Positions 30,464-38,827 of a stretch of 64,000 bases of DNA are shown one piece after another. The notes under the pieces are model-generated. The model made no database searches and was not told where the DNA came from. It saw only the letters and a list, made by a program, of their open reading frames with translations. The DNA comes from Mesorhizobium sp. GTDB taxonomy: Bacteria; Pseudomonadota; Alphaproteobacteria; Rhizobiales; Rhizobiaceae. Position 1 is the stretch's first letter. Each line of letters opens with the position of its first letter. A program made the translations under genes and the position numbers. The DNA lies in contig SAQR01000002.1 in the NCBI GenBank assembly GCA_004020365.1, positions 241,763 to 305,762 on the forward strand. Reading direction: 5' to 3'.

Positions 30464-31975
30464 ATGGGCAATGATGCCGTGTTCCGCGTCGACGGCCTGA
30501 GGAAATCCTTCGGCCCTATCGAGGTGCTTGGCGGCGTCTCGCTCGATTTGCATGCCGGTGAAGTGACCGTGCTGATGGGCGCCAACGGCGCCGGCAAATC
30601 CACCCTGGTCAAGATCATCAGCGGCGTTTACGAGCGCGGCGGCGGCACGATGAGCCTCGCCGGCCAAAACTTCGCGCCGAAAACGCCGGCGGAGGCGATC
30701 CGCGCCGGCGTCGTTACCGTTCATCAGAACATCAATGACGGTGTCGTCGCCGACCTCGACGTCGCCACCAATCTGACGCTCGACAGGCTGAGCGGCAGCG
30801 GCGCGCCGACCCTGTTCAATCCGCGCCGGGTGCGCCGCGAGGCAAAGGCGGTTGCCAACCGCATGGGGCTGATGATCGACCTCAAAGCCCGGATCAGCGA
30901 TCTCTCGCTGGCCGACCGCCAGATGGTGGCGATTGCCCGCGCCATGGCGCATCAGCCGAAAGTGCTGATCCTCGACGAGCCGACCTCGTCTTTGTCCAGC
31001 GCCGAGGCAGACCGGCTTTTCGCGCTGCTCGACTGGCTGCGCGAGCAGGGCGTCGCCATCCTCTATATCTCGCACCGGATGTCGGACATCAGGCGGCTTG
31101 CCGACCGGATCGTCTCGATGCGCGACGGCGTCGTCTCCGGCGTTTTCGACAGCAAACCGCTCGATTACGAAGGCGCGGTCAACGCCATGCTCGGCCGCAA
31201 AATCCAGCTCGACCGGATCGTCGCCAGGAATTCGGCCAGACCTGTCCTGACGATCGACGGATTGCGTATTGCCGAAGGTTCCAGGCCGATCTCGCTGACG
31301 CTCGGCGACGGCGAGGTCGTTGCCATCACCGGCCTCGTCGGCGTCGGCAAGACCGCGCTCGCCGAGACGCTGTTTGGGGTGCGCAAGCCGCTGTCCGGCA
31401 CCATGGTGCTGAACGGCAAAGCCTATGCGCCGGGGTCGACAGGCGAGGCGATTGCCGCCGGCGTGTTTCTTGTCGCCAAGGACCGAAGCGAAAACGGGAT
31501 CGTCGGCGACTTCAACATCCAGGAGAATATCAGTCTGCCGTTCCACAAGCGGATGTCGCGTCTGGGCGTCCTCAAGCGCCGCGTCGAGCGCGCCACCGCC
31601 CGCCGGCAGATCGGCGAATTGGGCATCGTCTGCCGCTCGGAGAAGGACGAAATGTCCGCCCTTTCCGGCGGCAACCAGCAGAAGGTGATGGTCGCCCGCT
31701 GGATGTCGCAGGCGGCAAGACTGTTCATCCTGGACGAGCCGTTTCAGGGCGTCGACATTTCAGCCAGGCGCGACATCGCGGCCAAGCTGCGGGCGAGCGC
31801 CAACGGCCGTGCGACGCTGCTGTTCGTCACCGAGCTCGATGAGGCGCTGGAGACCGCCGACCGCATCCTGGTGATGTCGGAGCAGTCAATCGTCGGCGAG
31901 CATCGCAATGCCGACATCGACCTCGAGCGCCTGCTGGCCGAAGTGGCGGGCGGGCCGCTGCACAGCGCGGCGTGA
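30464..31975 (+). CDS. ribose-type ABC importer, double ATPase (methylthioribose/deoxyribose candidate)
   Basis: A 503-residue RbsA-type ATPase with two domains. The first has GANGAGKSTLVK and LSLADRQMVAIARAM; the second has the degenerate GLVGVGKTAL and a full LSGGNQQKV signature. The ATG at 30464 follows GGGAGGAACGA; an in-frame start at 30404 would begin inside the operator palindrome. It is divergent from mtnK, with permease and binding-protein genes following. A substrate that MtnK can phosphorylate, such as methylthioribose or 5-deoxyribose, is inferred. Confidence 0.9.
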   Translation: MGNDAVFRVDGLRKSFGPIEVLGGVSLDLHAGEVTVLMGANGAGKSTLVKIISGVYERGGGTMSLAGQNFAPKTPAEAIRAGVVTVHQNINDGVVADLDVATNLTLDRLSGSGAPTLFNPRRVRREAKAVANRMGLMIDLKARISDLSLADRQMVAIARAMAHQPKVLILDEPTSSLSSAEADRLFALLDWLREQGVAILYISHRMSDIRRLADRIVSMRDGVVSGVFDSKPLDYEGAVNAMLGRKIQLDRIVARNSARPVLTIDGLRIAEGSRPISLTLGDGEVVAITGLVGVGKTALAETLFGVRKPLSGTMVLNGKAYAPGSTGEAIAAGVFLVAKDRSENGIVGDFNIQENISLPFHKRMSRLGVLKRRVERATARRQIGELGIVCRSEKDEMSALSGGNQQKVMVARWMSQAARLFILDEPFQGVDISARRDIAAKLRASANGRATLLFVTELDEALETADRILVMSEQSIVGEHRNADIDLERLLAEVAGGPLHSAA

Positions 31976-32011
31976 GGCGGGCAAGATAATGGGACGTGGA
32001 ATGGAAAGGGC

Positions 32012-33031
32012 ATGAGTTCGGGTTGGGTAAGGATGGCAGCCGCGCGCGACCATGCCATCCGCTATGGCTTCATCGTTCTGCTGTTCGGGTTGATCGCCTA
32101 TTTCGCCATCGCCGCCGATGGCTTCGTCTCGCCGCAGAGCGCCGTCTTCATCTTCCAGTCCGTCGCCATCACCGGCGTGCTGGCGCTCGGCGTCACCGCC
32201 ACCCTGGTCGTCGGCGGCTTCGACCTGTCGATCGGCTCGGTCGCCACCAGCGCCATGATGGCAGCCGCCTACGTCATGGTGGTGCTGGAGCAGAACGCCG
32301 TCGTTGCGATCGTCGCCTGTCTCCTGATCGGCGCCGTCGTCGGCCTCATCAATGGCTGGCTGATCGTCTATATGCGCGTGCCGGATCTCCTGGCGACGCT
32401 CGGCATGATGTTCCTGCTCGTCGGCTTGCAGCGCATCCCGACCGAAGGCCGCTCGATCGCCACCGGCATGACGATGCCCGACGGCTCGGTCGCCAACGGC
32501 ACGTTCGGCCGCGCCTTCCTGGCGCTCGGACGCCACCGCTTCGATTTCTTCATCCCCAACCTCATCCCGGTTTCGGTCGTCGTCCTGCTCGTGCTTGCGG
32601 TGCTGATCTGGTTCTTTCTCGAATACACCCGTTTCGGTCGCATGATGTATGCGGTCGGCAGCAACCAACGGGCTGCTGAGCTCGCCGGCGCGCCTGTCAA
32701 GGCATACAAAATCTGGGCATACGTTATTTCAGGGGTTTTTGCCTCGATCGGAGGCATTTTGCTCGCTGCCCGGCTTGGACGCGGCGACATCGCCTCGGGT
32801 AATAATCTCCTGCTCGACGCTGTCGCTGCGGCACTCATCGGCTACGCGGTTCTTGGCGCCGCCAAGCCGAACGCCTTCGGCACGGCTGTCGGCGCGGTGT
32901 TTGTCGGCGTGCTGCTGCAGGGTCTGACGATGATGAATGCGCCCTATTACACGCAGGATTTCATCAAGGGCGTGGTTCTCGTGGTTGCCCTTGTCTTCAC
33001 CTTCGCCCTTTCCGGCAGGGGCACCAGGTAG
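32012..33031 (+). CDS. ribose-type ABC importer, permease
   Basis: A 339-residue RbsC-family membrane protein with about nine or ten hydrophobic segments, including LALGVTATLVVGGFDLSIGS and the coupling loop RMMYAVGSNQRAAELAG. It is 36 bases after the ATPase gene. The C terminus (LSGRGTR) is typical of the family. Confidence 0.88.
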   Translation: MSSGWVRMAAARDHAIRYGFIVLLFGLIAYFAIAADGFVSPQSAVFIFQSVAITGVLALGVTATLVVGGFDLSIGSVATSAMMAAAYVMVVLEQNAVVAIVACLLIGAVVGLINGWLIVYMRVPDLLATLGMMFLLVGLQRIPTEGRSIATGMTMPDGSVANGTFGRAFLALGRHRFDFFIPNLIPVSVVVLLVLAVLIWFFLEYTRFGRMMYAVGSNQRAAELAGAPVKAYKIWAYVISGVFASIGGILLAARLGRGDIASGNNLLLDAVAAALIGYAVLGAAKPNAFGTAVGAVFVGVLLQGLTMMNAPYYTQDFIKGVVLVVALVFTFALSGRGTR

Positions 33032-33094
33032 GATTTCGACGGATAGGATTTTCGCCCGGCTGAAAATTTGAGTTCAACAAGAGGAGGAGACACC

Positions 33095-34150
33095 ATGAAG
33101 ATCACAAGAAGACTTTTGGGGAAGGCAGCACTCGGGCTTGCCGGCGCTGCGCTGCTGATGCAGGTCCCGGCGATGGCGCAGGACAGGCCGGCGCCGTTCG
33201 ACAAGCCCGGCGCCGTCAAGATCGCGCTGGTCCGCTATCTCTCGACCGGTGACTTCTTCCAGGCCTATCTGTCCGGTGTCGAAGCGCAGGCCAAGGCGCT
33301 TGGCGTCGATCTGCGCGTCCTTGACAGCCGTCAGGACGCCGCCCTTCAGGCGGACATGGTCGACCAGGCCATTGCGCTCGGCGTTCAGGGCATCATCATC
33401 CAGCACGGCCTGACGGAATCGATGAAGGAAGCAGCCCAGCGCGCAGTCGACGCCGGTATCAAGGTTGTCGCTTTCGACGTCAATGTCGAAAACCCCAAAA
33501 TACCGCAGATCGAGCAGTCCGACCGCGATCTCGCGCGCCTCGCGCTCGAACAGGCGATCAAGGACAATGGCGAGAGCTGGAAGGCCGGCTATGTCTACGT
33601 CGCCGGCATCGCGCCGCTCGACCGCCGCAACGAGACCTGGGTCGATTTCAAGAAGAAATATGCCGGCATCAACGAGGCGGCGATGTTCGGCACGCTCGAC
33701 AATCCGATCGCCAATTCCGTCGCCAACCAGGCCCGCTCGGTGCTGTCGGCCAACCCCGACATCAAGGTGATGTTCGCGCCCTATGATGAATTCGCCAAGG
33801 GCGTGAAGATCGCCGTCGACGAAGCCGGCCTGTCACAGGACATCAAGATCTATTCGGCCGACATCTCGACCTCCGACATCGCCGCGATGCGCGAGCCCGA
33901 CAGCGCCTGGGCGGCGACGGCCGCCACCAACCCGGCCGTCGTCGGCCAGGTTTCGGTGCGCGCGCTGGCGCAGCTTTTGGCCGGCGAAGACCCCGGCAAA
34001 AACGTCATCGTGCCGCCGACGCTGATCACCCAGAAGAACCTGATCGACAAGGACATCAAGAACATGGAAGACCTCTCGGCCAAGCTGCCGCAGTTCGCCC
34101 ATGCCGATGTCGCGATGCCGGCCTGGATGCCGAACCCGAACGCGAAGTAG
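33095..34150 (+). CDS. ribose-type ABC importer, periplasmic binding protein
   Basis: A 351-residue periplasmic binding protein. The signal, MKITRRLLGKAALGLAGAAL up to AMAQD, has a twin Arg and could use Tat or Sec. The mature part has VRYLSTGDFFQAYLSGVEAQ, QAIALGVQGIIIQHG, VVAFDVNVENP and FAPYDEFAKGVKIAV. The ATG at 33095 has a GAGGAGG site. It differs from classical ribose binders (no Arg-Asn pair in the first loop), which fits another ligand, for example a 5-modified ribose. Confidence 0.88.
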   Translation: MKITRRLLGKAALGLAGAALLMQVPAMAQDRPAPFDKPGAVKIALVRYLSTGDFFQAYLSGVEAQAKALGVDLRVLDSRQDAALQADMVDQAIALGVQGIIIQHGLTESMKEAAQRAVDAGIKVVAFDVNVENPKIPQIEQSDRDLARLALEQAIKDNGESWKAGYVYVAGIAPLDRRNETWVDFKKKYAGINEAAMFGTLDNPIANSVANQARSVLSANPDIKVMFAPYDEFAKGVKIAVDEAGLSQDIKIYSADISTSDIAAMREPDSAWAATAATNPAVVGQVSVRALAQLLAGEDPGKNVIVPPTLITQKNLIDKDIKNMEDLSAKLPQFAHADVAMPAWMPNPNAK

Positions 34151-34174
34151 CACTCCATCGCAGGCGCAAGGGAA

Positions 34175-34201
34175 GGGCGGCTCGTGAGCGGCCGCTCTTT
34201 T
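34175..34201 (+). terminator. possible terminator of the ABC importer operon
   Basis: GGGCGGC at 34175-34181 can pair with GCCGCTC at 34191-34197 (one G-U pair) and is followed by TTTT. It lies 25 bases after the binding-protein stop. Confidence 0.5.
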
Positions 34202-34252
34202 CCAATGCGTGTCGCGCAAAGGTGTGCAGCGGTTTTGCGACAACGACAACAA

Positions 34253-34298
34253 CCTAAAGCGCGTCGCATGAGGCCGGTCAAGCGCGACGCGCTTTAGG
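34253..34298. repeat. perfect inverted repeat, palindromic element
   Basis: CCTAAAGCGCGTCGC (34253-34267) and its reverse complement (34284-34298), 16 bases apart. The preceding bases (GTGTGCAGCGGTTTTGCG, about 34222) recall the family B repeat at 40468. It sits between the importer operon and the broken toxin gene. Confidence 0.7.
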
Positions 34299-34330
34299 TC
34301 TCAATGCCTGCTCCGTCAGCCTCTCTGGTT

Positions 34331-34559
34331 TTACAGCCAGTGCTCTGGATCGCGCATCCCGTGGACGATCGCCACGACCAGGATGCCTTCCATCTGCGGT
34401 TCGTAGATGACGATGTAGCGGCCCTCGATGAGCACGCGGGCCGTCACGCTCAACTCTGGCCTGGCCGTGCCCATCCTGGGGTGCTCCGCCGATTGCGATG
34501 GTGTGCCAAATATCCCGCAAATCCTGCGAGGCGCGCGGCGTGAGCCGATATCTAGCCAC
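34331..34559 (-). pseudogene. ParE-type toxin gene, frameshifted with internal deletion
   Basis: From the GTG at 34559 the first 23 residues are a good ParE N terminus (MARYRLTPRASQDLRDIWHT). The frame then changes near 34485. The other frame continues to the stop at 34331 with a typical ParE C terminus (MGTARPELSVTARVLIEGRY and IVHGMRDPEHWL). Together they make about 76 residues, some 20 short of a normal ParE, so a deletion in the middle has caused the shift. The start overlaps the stop of the antitoxin gene by eight bases, the standard parDE layout. The toxin is almost certainly dead. Confidence 0.75.
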
Positions 34560-34827
34560 GGGCGCGGCGTTCTGCCTTCAAACCGCGTATGAACTCGGCG
34601 GGTTCGACGTCCACCGGCTTGCCGCTGGCCATGCCGTCGGCATAGGCCCGTTTCAAGTGTTCCAACTCCAAGGCGCGCAGTTCCTCGCGCTGTTCCCACA
34701 GGCGCAGGGCGTCGCGGACAATCTCGCTGTTAGAGGCATATCCCCCGGCTTCGACAGCGCTTTGCAGGCGGGCCGCCTGTTGCGGGGTGAGGGATATGGT
34801 AAGGGTGCGCATCGGTTGGGTTTTCAT
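34552..34827 (-). CDS. parD: ParD-type antitoxin (ribbon-helix-helix)
   Basis: A 91-residue antitoxin: an N-terminal ribbon-helix-helix (MRTLTISLTPQQAARLQSAV, ASNSEIVRDALRLWEQRE) and a C-terminal toxin-binding tail. The ATG at 34827 is used; ATG 34809 (MRTLT) is an in-frame alternative and may be the true start. It is intact although its partner toxin gene is broken. It could still repress its own promoter or block other ParE toxins. Confidence 0.8.
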   Translation of the reverse strand: MKTQPMRTLTISLTPQQAARLQSAVEAGGYASNSEIVRDALRLWEQREELRALELEHLKRAYADGMASGKPVDVEPAEFIRGLKAERRARG

Positions 34828-34914
34828 GCTTAGCTTGTATCATATCTCACAAGCTCTAACAATATTTGTTAGGATTCTCCGGTGATCTCCCACCCGAGGA
34901 TGGCAAAGTTTCAG

Positions 34915-36969
34915 TTACCTCAACGCCGCCGCGATGTTGCCGCCATCCACCGTCGTCACATTGGCGGTGGTGCGCTCTGCCAGCGCCTGATGCAGAAAAG
35001 CCTGGGCGACGTCTTCGGCCGTCACTTCCTGCCCAAGCAGATTGCCCGCCATATATTCCTTTTCCGAGACGCCGCGGGCGCTCGAACGGCTGGCGATCAT
35101 CGCGTCGGTCAACAGCCCGGAACGGATGCGGTCGGCGTTCACGGCATTGGAGCGGATGCCATGGGCGCCGTAGTCGACAGCATATTGCCTGGACAGGAAA
35201 AGCGTCGCCGCCTTTGGCATGCCATAGGCGCCGAACTTCGGACCCGGATTGATTGCCTGCTTGGAGGTGTTGAACAAAAGCACGCCGCCGGTGCCCTGCT
35301 CGAGCATGATGCGCACTGCGTTCTGCGCCGCCGACTGGTGGGCGAAGAAATTGAGTTCGAAGCTCTTGCGCAAAGTGGCGTCGTCGAGTTCGCCGATCCT
35401 GCCTTCCCAGGCCGCACCGGCATTCGAGACGAGGATGTCGAGGCCACCGTAGACGGCGACCGCCTTGTCGAAGGCAGCGCGCATCTGCGCCGGGTCGGTG
35501 ATGTCGGCGCCGACGCCGATCGAACCGTTGCCGGCCTTCTTCGCCGCCTCTGCAGCCCTTGCCGCGTCGAGGTCGACGACGACCGCATGAGCGCCGTTGT
35601 CGGCGAACAGCTTTGCCGTGGCGGCACCGATCGCGCCGGCGCCGCCGGTGACCAGCACAATTTGGCCGGTCAGCGGCTTCGGCTTGTTGGAGGCGAGCTT
35701 GGCCTGTTCCAGCGACCAGTATTCCAGCGGGAACAGGTCGGCCTTGGACAGTGGATGGAAATCGCCGATTGCTTCAGCGCCGCGCACCGCCTCGATCCAC
35801 ATCTCACCGACGTCGGAAGCGATCTTCGCATCCTTCAGCGTGCGGCCATGGCCGAACATGCCGAGCCCCGGCACCAGCGTCAGGCGCGGCATCTGGTCGA
35901 GCATAGTGCGCTTCACATCATCGAGCGCGTCATTGGTCTCGAAGTAGGCGCGATAATCCGTGGCGAAGTTTTCGACATGCTGGCGAATGACGGATTTGTA
36001 GTCGTCGATCTTGCCCGCGTCGGGCGCCGGCAGCGCCATCGGTCCGGTCTTGATGCGGATCGACAGGTCGGGCGTCGACACGCCGCGCCCGGCATAGTCG
36101 GCAATTTTTGCCGAATTGATGAAATCGACGATCGCGTCCGAGGTGCGGAAGTCGCTGATCATGCGGTCGAAGCGGCCTTCGCCGCGCGCTACCGCTACCG
36201 CGCCGCGCAGCATCGGCGCAATCTCCGCAGGCTTCGCCAGCCTGGCCGGCAAGGCAGCTTTTTCGCTGTGCGGCTTGCCGTGGCTGGCGATGAAATCCTC
36301 GGCGATATCAACATAATGGATCATCCGGTCGTAAGCCTGCTTGGCATCGTCGCCGAAGGTGAAAATGCCATGCTTGTCGAGGATCAGGCCTTCGACCGTC
36401 GGATCGGCGTCAAAGACATCGGCAGCCGCCTTCGCCAGGTCGAAGCCGGGCATGATGTAGGGCACGAACCCCATTTTGTTGCCGAAGACCTTCTTGCTCA
36501 GCGCCTCGCTGTCGTCCTGGTCGACAATGGCGAGGATGGCGGTCGAATGCGTATGGTCGACGAATTTATGCGGCAGGAAGGCGTGCAGCAGCGTCTCGAC
36601 TGAAGGGTTGGGCGAAGACGGATCGATCAGGTTCACCCGCTGTAGCGCCACCATGTCTTCGTCGGAGAGTTTTTTGAGCGACCGCGCCTTGAGCAGCGCG
36701 CCGAGCTTGACCGCCGGCAGGCCCTGCGGCTCGATGACGCCCATGTCCCAGCCGCTGCCCTTGACGCAGAGCACGTCCCATTCGTCACCGACCAGATCGA
36801 TGGCCTTTGTCTTGCACGATGTGTTGCCGCCGCCATGCAGGACAAGCCGCGGTTCGCCGCCCAGAAGCCTGGTCGTGTAGACGCGCAGCGCCAGGTCGCG
36901 GGCCACGCCCTTCATTGCATAGTCGGCAACCAGCTTTTCCGCGTCGCCGTCATTCCACAGGTTCTTCAT
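34915..36969 (-). CDS. bifunctional class II aldolase / short-chain dehydrogenase (RhaD type)
   Basis: A 684-residue fusion. Residues 1-400 are a class II (zinc) aldolase domain: LHGGGNTSCK, KFVDHTHSTAILAI with two zinc His, and LDKHGIFTFG with the third. Residues 430-684 are a short-chain dehydrogenase: VTGGAGAIGAATA, SNAG, Ser in FNTSKQA and the YGMPK active site. Such fusions are called rhamnulose-1-phosphate aldolase/lactaldehyde dehydrogenase in rhizobial rhamnose operons. Here no rhamnose isomerase or kinase is near, while mtnK, mtnA and an importer are. A class II aldolase that splits methylthioribulose or 5-deoxyribulose 1-phosphate to DHAP and an aldehyde is therefore favoured, with the SDR part handling the aldehyde. 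Confidence 0.82.
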   Translation of the reverse strand: MKNLWNDGDAEKLVADYAMKGVARDLALRVYTTRLLGGEPRLVLHGGGNTSCKTKAIDLVGDEWDVLCVKGSGWDMGVIEPQGLPAVKLGALLKARSLKKLSDEDMVALQRVNLIDPSSPNPSVETLLHAFLPHKFVDHTHSTAILAIVDQDDSEALSKKVFGNKMGFVPYIMPGFDLAKAAADVFDADPTVEGLILDKHGIFTFGDDAKQAYDRMIHYVDIAEDFIASHGKPHSEKAALPARLAKPAEIAPMLRGAVAVARGEGRFDRMISDFRTSDAIVDFINSAKIADYAGRGVSTPDLSIRIKTGPMALPAPDAGKIDDYKSVIRQHVENFATDYRAYFETNDALDDVKRTMLDQMPRLTLVPGLGMFGHGRTLKDAKIASDVGEMWIEAVRGAEAIGDFHPLSKADLFPLEYWSLEQAKLASNKPKPLTGQIVLVTGGAGAIGAATAKLFADNGAHAVVVDLDAARAAEAAKKAGNGSIGVGADITDPAQMRAAFDKAVAVYGGLDILVSNAGAAWEGRIGELDDATLRKSFELNFFAHQSAAQNAVRIMLEQGTGGVLLFNTSKQAINPGPKFGAYGMPKAATLFLSRQYAVDYGAHGIRSNAVNADRIRSGLLTDAMIASRSSARGVSEKEYMAGNLLGQEVTAEDVAQAFLHQALAERTTANVTTVDGGNIAAALR

Positions 36970-37056
36970 GTTCGCTTCGTCCGGTTTTTTTCTTTGTGTG
37001 AACAGGAATGCCGCGACGCCTTTATGACAAAGTGCCCGCAGCGTATTTTTGCGTAT

Positions 37057-38022
37057 CTAGGCGACCTTCTCTGCTGCCGGTCCGGCATGGTCGAGCAGCC
37101 GTCGCGCCATCCGGGCGCCGACCACCAGATGCGTGCACAGCCCGCCCGCGATCGCCGCAACCAGCGGTCCGAACTTGCTGTCCTCCTGCACCACCACGAG
37201 ACGCTTCTCAATCTTGCGCAGCGATGACAGCTCCGCCGAAATGATCCGCCTGTTATAGCTGCAGTCGAGCGCCTTGCCTTGCGCGTCGATGATCTGACCG
37301 GCGATGACGCCGGCAGCCCCGGCACGACGCAGCACCTCCATTTCGCTGGTAGTCAGGGCGCCGCATTTGACGACATGGCTGTCGGCATCGACGGTGCCGA
37401 CCGAGTAAAGCGCCAGATTGCACGCACTGATGCCCGACAACTGCTCGCGGATCACCGGCTCGTCGCGCAGGCCGCGCGCCAGTTCCTCTGTCGTCAGCAC
37501 CAGCGGCGCATAGAAATTGAGTCCCTTGGCATTGAGCCGGCGGGCGATTTCCATGGTGCATTGGTCGGGCCGGTAGGAATAGGGGGCTCCCAAATTGCCG
37601 CAGAGCTGCACCACCGTGACATCCTGCAGATCGGCATAGGACATGATGTCGGCGATCGTGTAGATGGTCCTTCCCCAGGCGACGCCGATGCGATCACCCT
37701 TCTTGATCAGTTCGAGAAAGACGCTGGCCGCCAGCACCGCGATGTCGGTCGACGGATCGGCGACATGGCCGTTTTCCGGCGCTATCCAGACGGCATCGAG
37801 TTTCAATGCGTCTTCAAGCTGGCGCGCCAAGACATCGTCGGTGAAAAGCTGGGTCGAGGTCGAGATGTTGACGATGCCGGTCTCGCGCGCCTTGCGCAGA
37901 TACATGGCGACCGAGGCTCGGGAAATCTTGAGCTGGCTGGCCACCTGGTCCTGGCGCAAGCCATGGGCATAGTAGAGCCAGGCGGCCTTGTGGATAAGCT
38001 GTTCTGCCGGTCGGATCGCCAT
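37057..38022 (-). CDS. SorC/DeoR-type sugar-binding transcriptional regulator
   Basis: A 321-residue SorC-family regulator. The N-terminal helix-turn-helix includes LRQDQVASQLKISRASVAMY, and a large sugar-phosphate binding domain follows with IGVAWGRTIYTIAD and VVQLCGNLGAPYSYRPD. The ATG at 38022 has GAGGAG five bases away. It is upstream of the aldolase-SDR gene, 87 bases apart, on the same strand. SorC proteins bind phosphorylated sugars, so a product of MtnK or MtnA would be a fitting inducer. It probably controls the aldolase and the palindrome-flanked mtnK/importer promoters. Confidence 0.86.
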   Translation of the reverse strand: MAIRPAEQLIHKAAWLYYAHGLRQDQVASQLKISRASVAMYLRKARETGIVNISTSTQLFTDDVLARQLEDALKLDAVWIAPENGHVADPSTDIAVLAASVFLELIKKGDRIGVAWGRTIYTIADIMSYADLQDVTVVQLCGNLGAPYSYRPDQCTMEIARRLNAKGLNFYAPLVLTTEELARGLRDEPVIREQLSGISACNLALYSVGTVDADSHVVKCGALTTSEMEVLRRAGAAGVIAGQIIDAQGKALDCSYNRRIISAELSSLRKIEKRLVVVQEDSKFGPLVAAIAGGLCTHLVVGARMARRLLDHAGPAAEKVA

Positions 38023-38188
38023 GCCATCTCCTCGCTGACATTATTCATGGCTCTCGACAAAAGTCAAACCCGGCCGAGGTGCTGGCCGCTCGCCCGTTGC
38101 CAGGCGAGGGAGCGCGAGATCTTCGCTATGTCAGTAATTGCGCATCCATTGTTATTGCAGTACCATTTGCGAAACAGGAGACTCAAGA

Positions 38189-38434
38189 ATGAACGTCTCA
38201 TTGGGAGATCGCTGGGAAGCCTTTGTGGCCAACATTGTGAAGCGTGGCCGCTACGGCTCTGCCAGCGAAGTCGTGCGCGAGGGCCTGCGCCTGGTCGAGG
38301 AACGCGAGGAAAAGCTGAAGGCCTTGCGCGCCATGCTGGACAAATCGTTTGCCGACGACGGCGAAGCGACCGAGCAGGATATTGATGCGGCCATGGAAGC
38401 CAAGGCTGAGCAACTCGCAAAGGAAGGCTTCTAG
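38189..38434 (+). CDS. parD: ParD-type antitoxin (intact parDE locus)
   Basis: An 81-residue antitoxin with a ribbon-helix-helix N terminus (MNVSLGDRWEAFVANIVKRG and SASEVVREGLRLVEERE) and an acidic C-terminal tail. The ATG at 38189 has an AGGAGA site seven bases upstream. The toxin gene begins three bases after its stop. Confidence 0.86.
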   Translation: MNVSLGDRWEAFVANIVKRGRYGSASEVVREGLRLVEEREEKLKALRAMLDKSFADDGEATEQDIDAAMEAKAEQLAKEGF

Positions 38435-38436
38435 GG

Positions 38437-38754
38437 GTGCCACGGCTGCGCATGTTGCCGTCGGTCCAGACAGATTTGGTTGATATCTTTGAATACATAA
38501 CTCGCGAAAGCGGCAGCCTAGTGCTTGGCCGGCGTTTTGTGGATGCTCTGCGCCAGAAATGCCGTGATCTGTCGAGCTTGCCGGCGACGATTGGCCGTGC
38601 TCATCCCGATCTCCGGCCAGATATCAGAAGTTTCGCTTTCAGAGGATACGTGATTTTCTTCCGCTATAACGGCGATTGGTTCGAGGTGGCGAATATCGTC
38701 GAAGGGCATCGGGACATTGATAGTTTATGGTCAGAAGGTAAGGGCGAGGAGTAG
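38437..38754 (+). CDS. parE: ParE-type toxin
   Basis: A 105-residue RelE/ParE-fold toxin with a GTG start after AGGAAGG. Typical parts are VQTDLVDIFEYITRESGS, GRAHPDLRPDIRSFAFRGYV and IVEGHRDIDSLW. ParE toxins block DNA gyrase; RelE-like members cut mRNA instead, and sequence alone does not separate these. Intact and paired with parD at 38189, unlike the locus at 34331-34827. Confidence 0.84.
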   Translation: MPRLRMLPSVQTDLVDIFEYITRESGSLVLGRRFVDALRQKCRDLSSLPATIGRAHPDLRPDIRSFAFRGYVIFFRYNGDWFEVANIVEGHRDIDSLWSEGKGEE

Positions 38755-38827
38755 CGGCGGGAGTAGCTGAGGCGGCCTCGTCCGCGGCGTCCCGTGGTTG
38801 GAAGCGCTCGATATTGGGGAGGACGGG

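Noticed and set aside
34915-38022. Rhamnose catabolic operon
   Set aside because: Only the aldolase-SDR resembles it; rhaI, rhaK, rhaU and the rhaSTPQ set are absent, while mtnK, mtnA and a separate importer are present.
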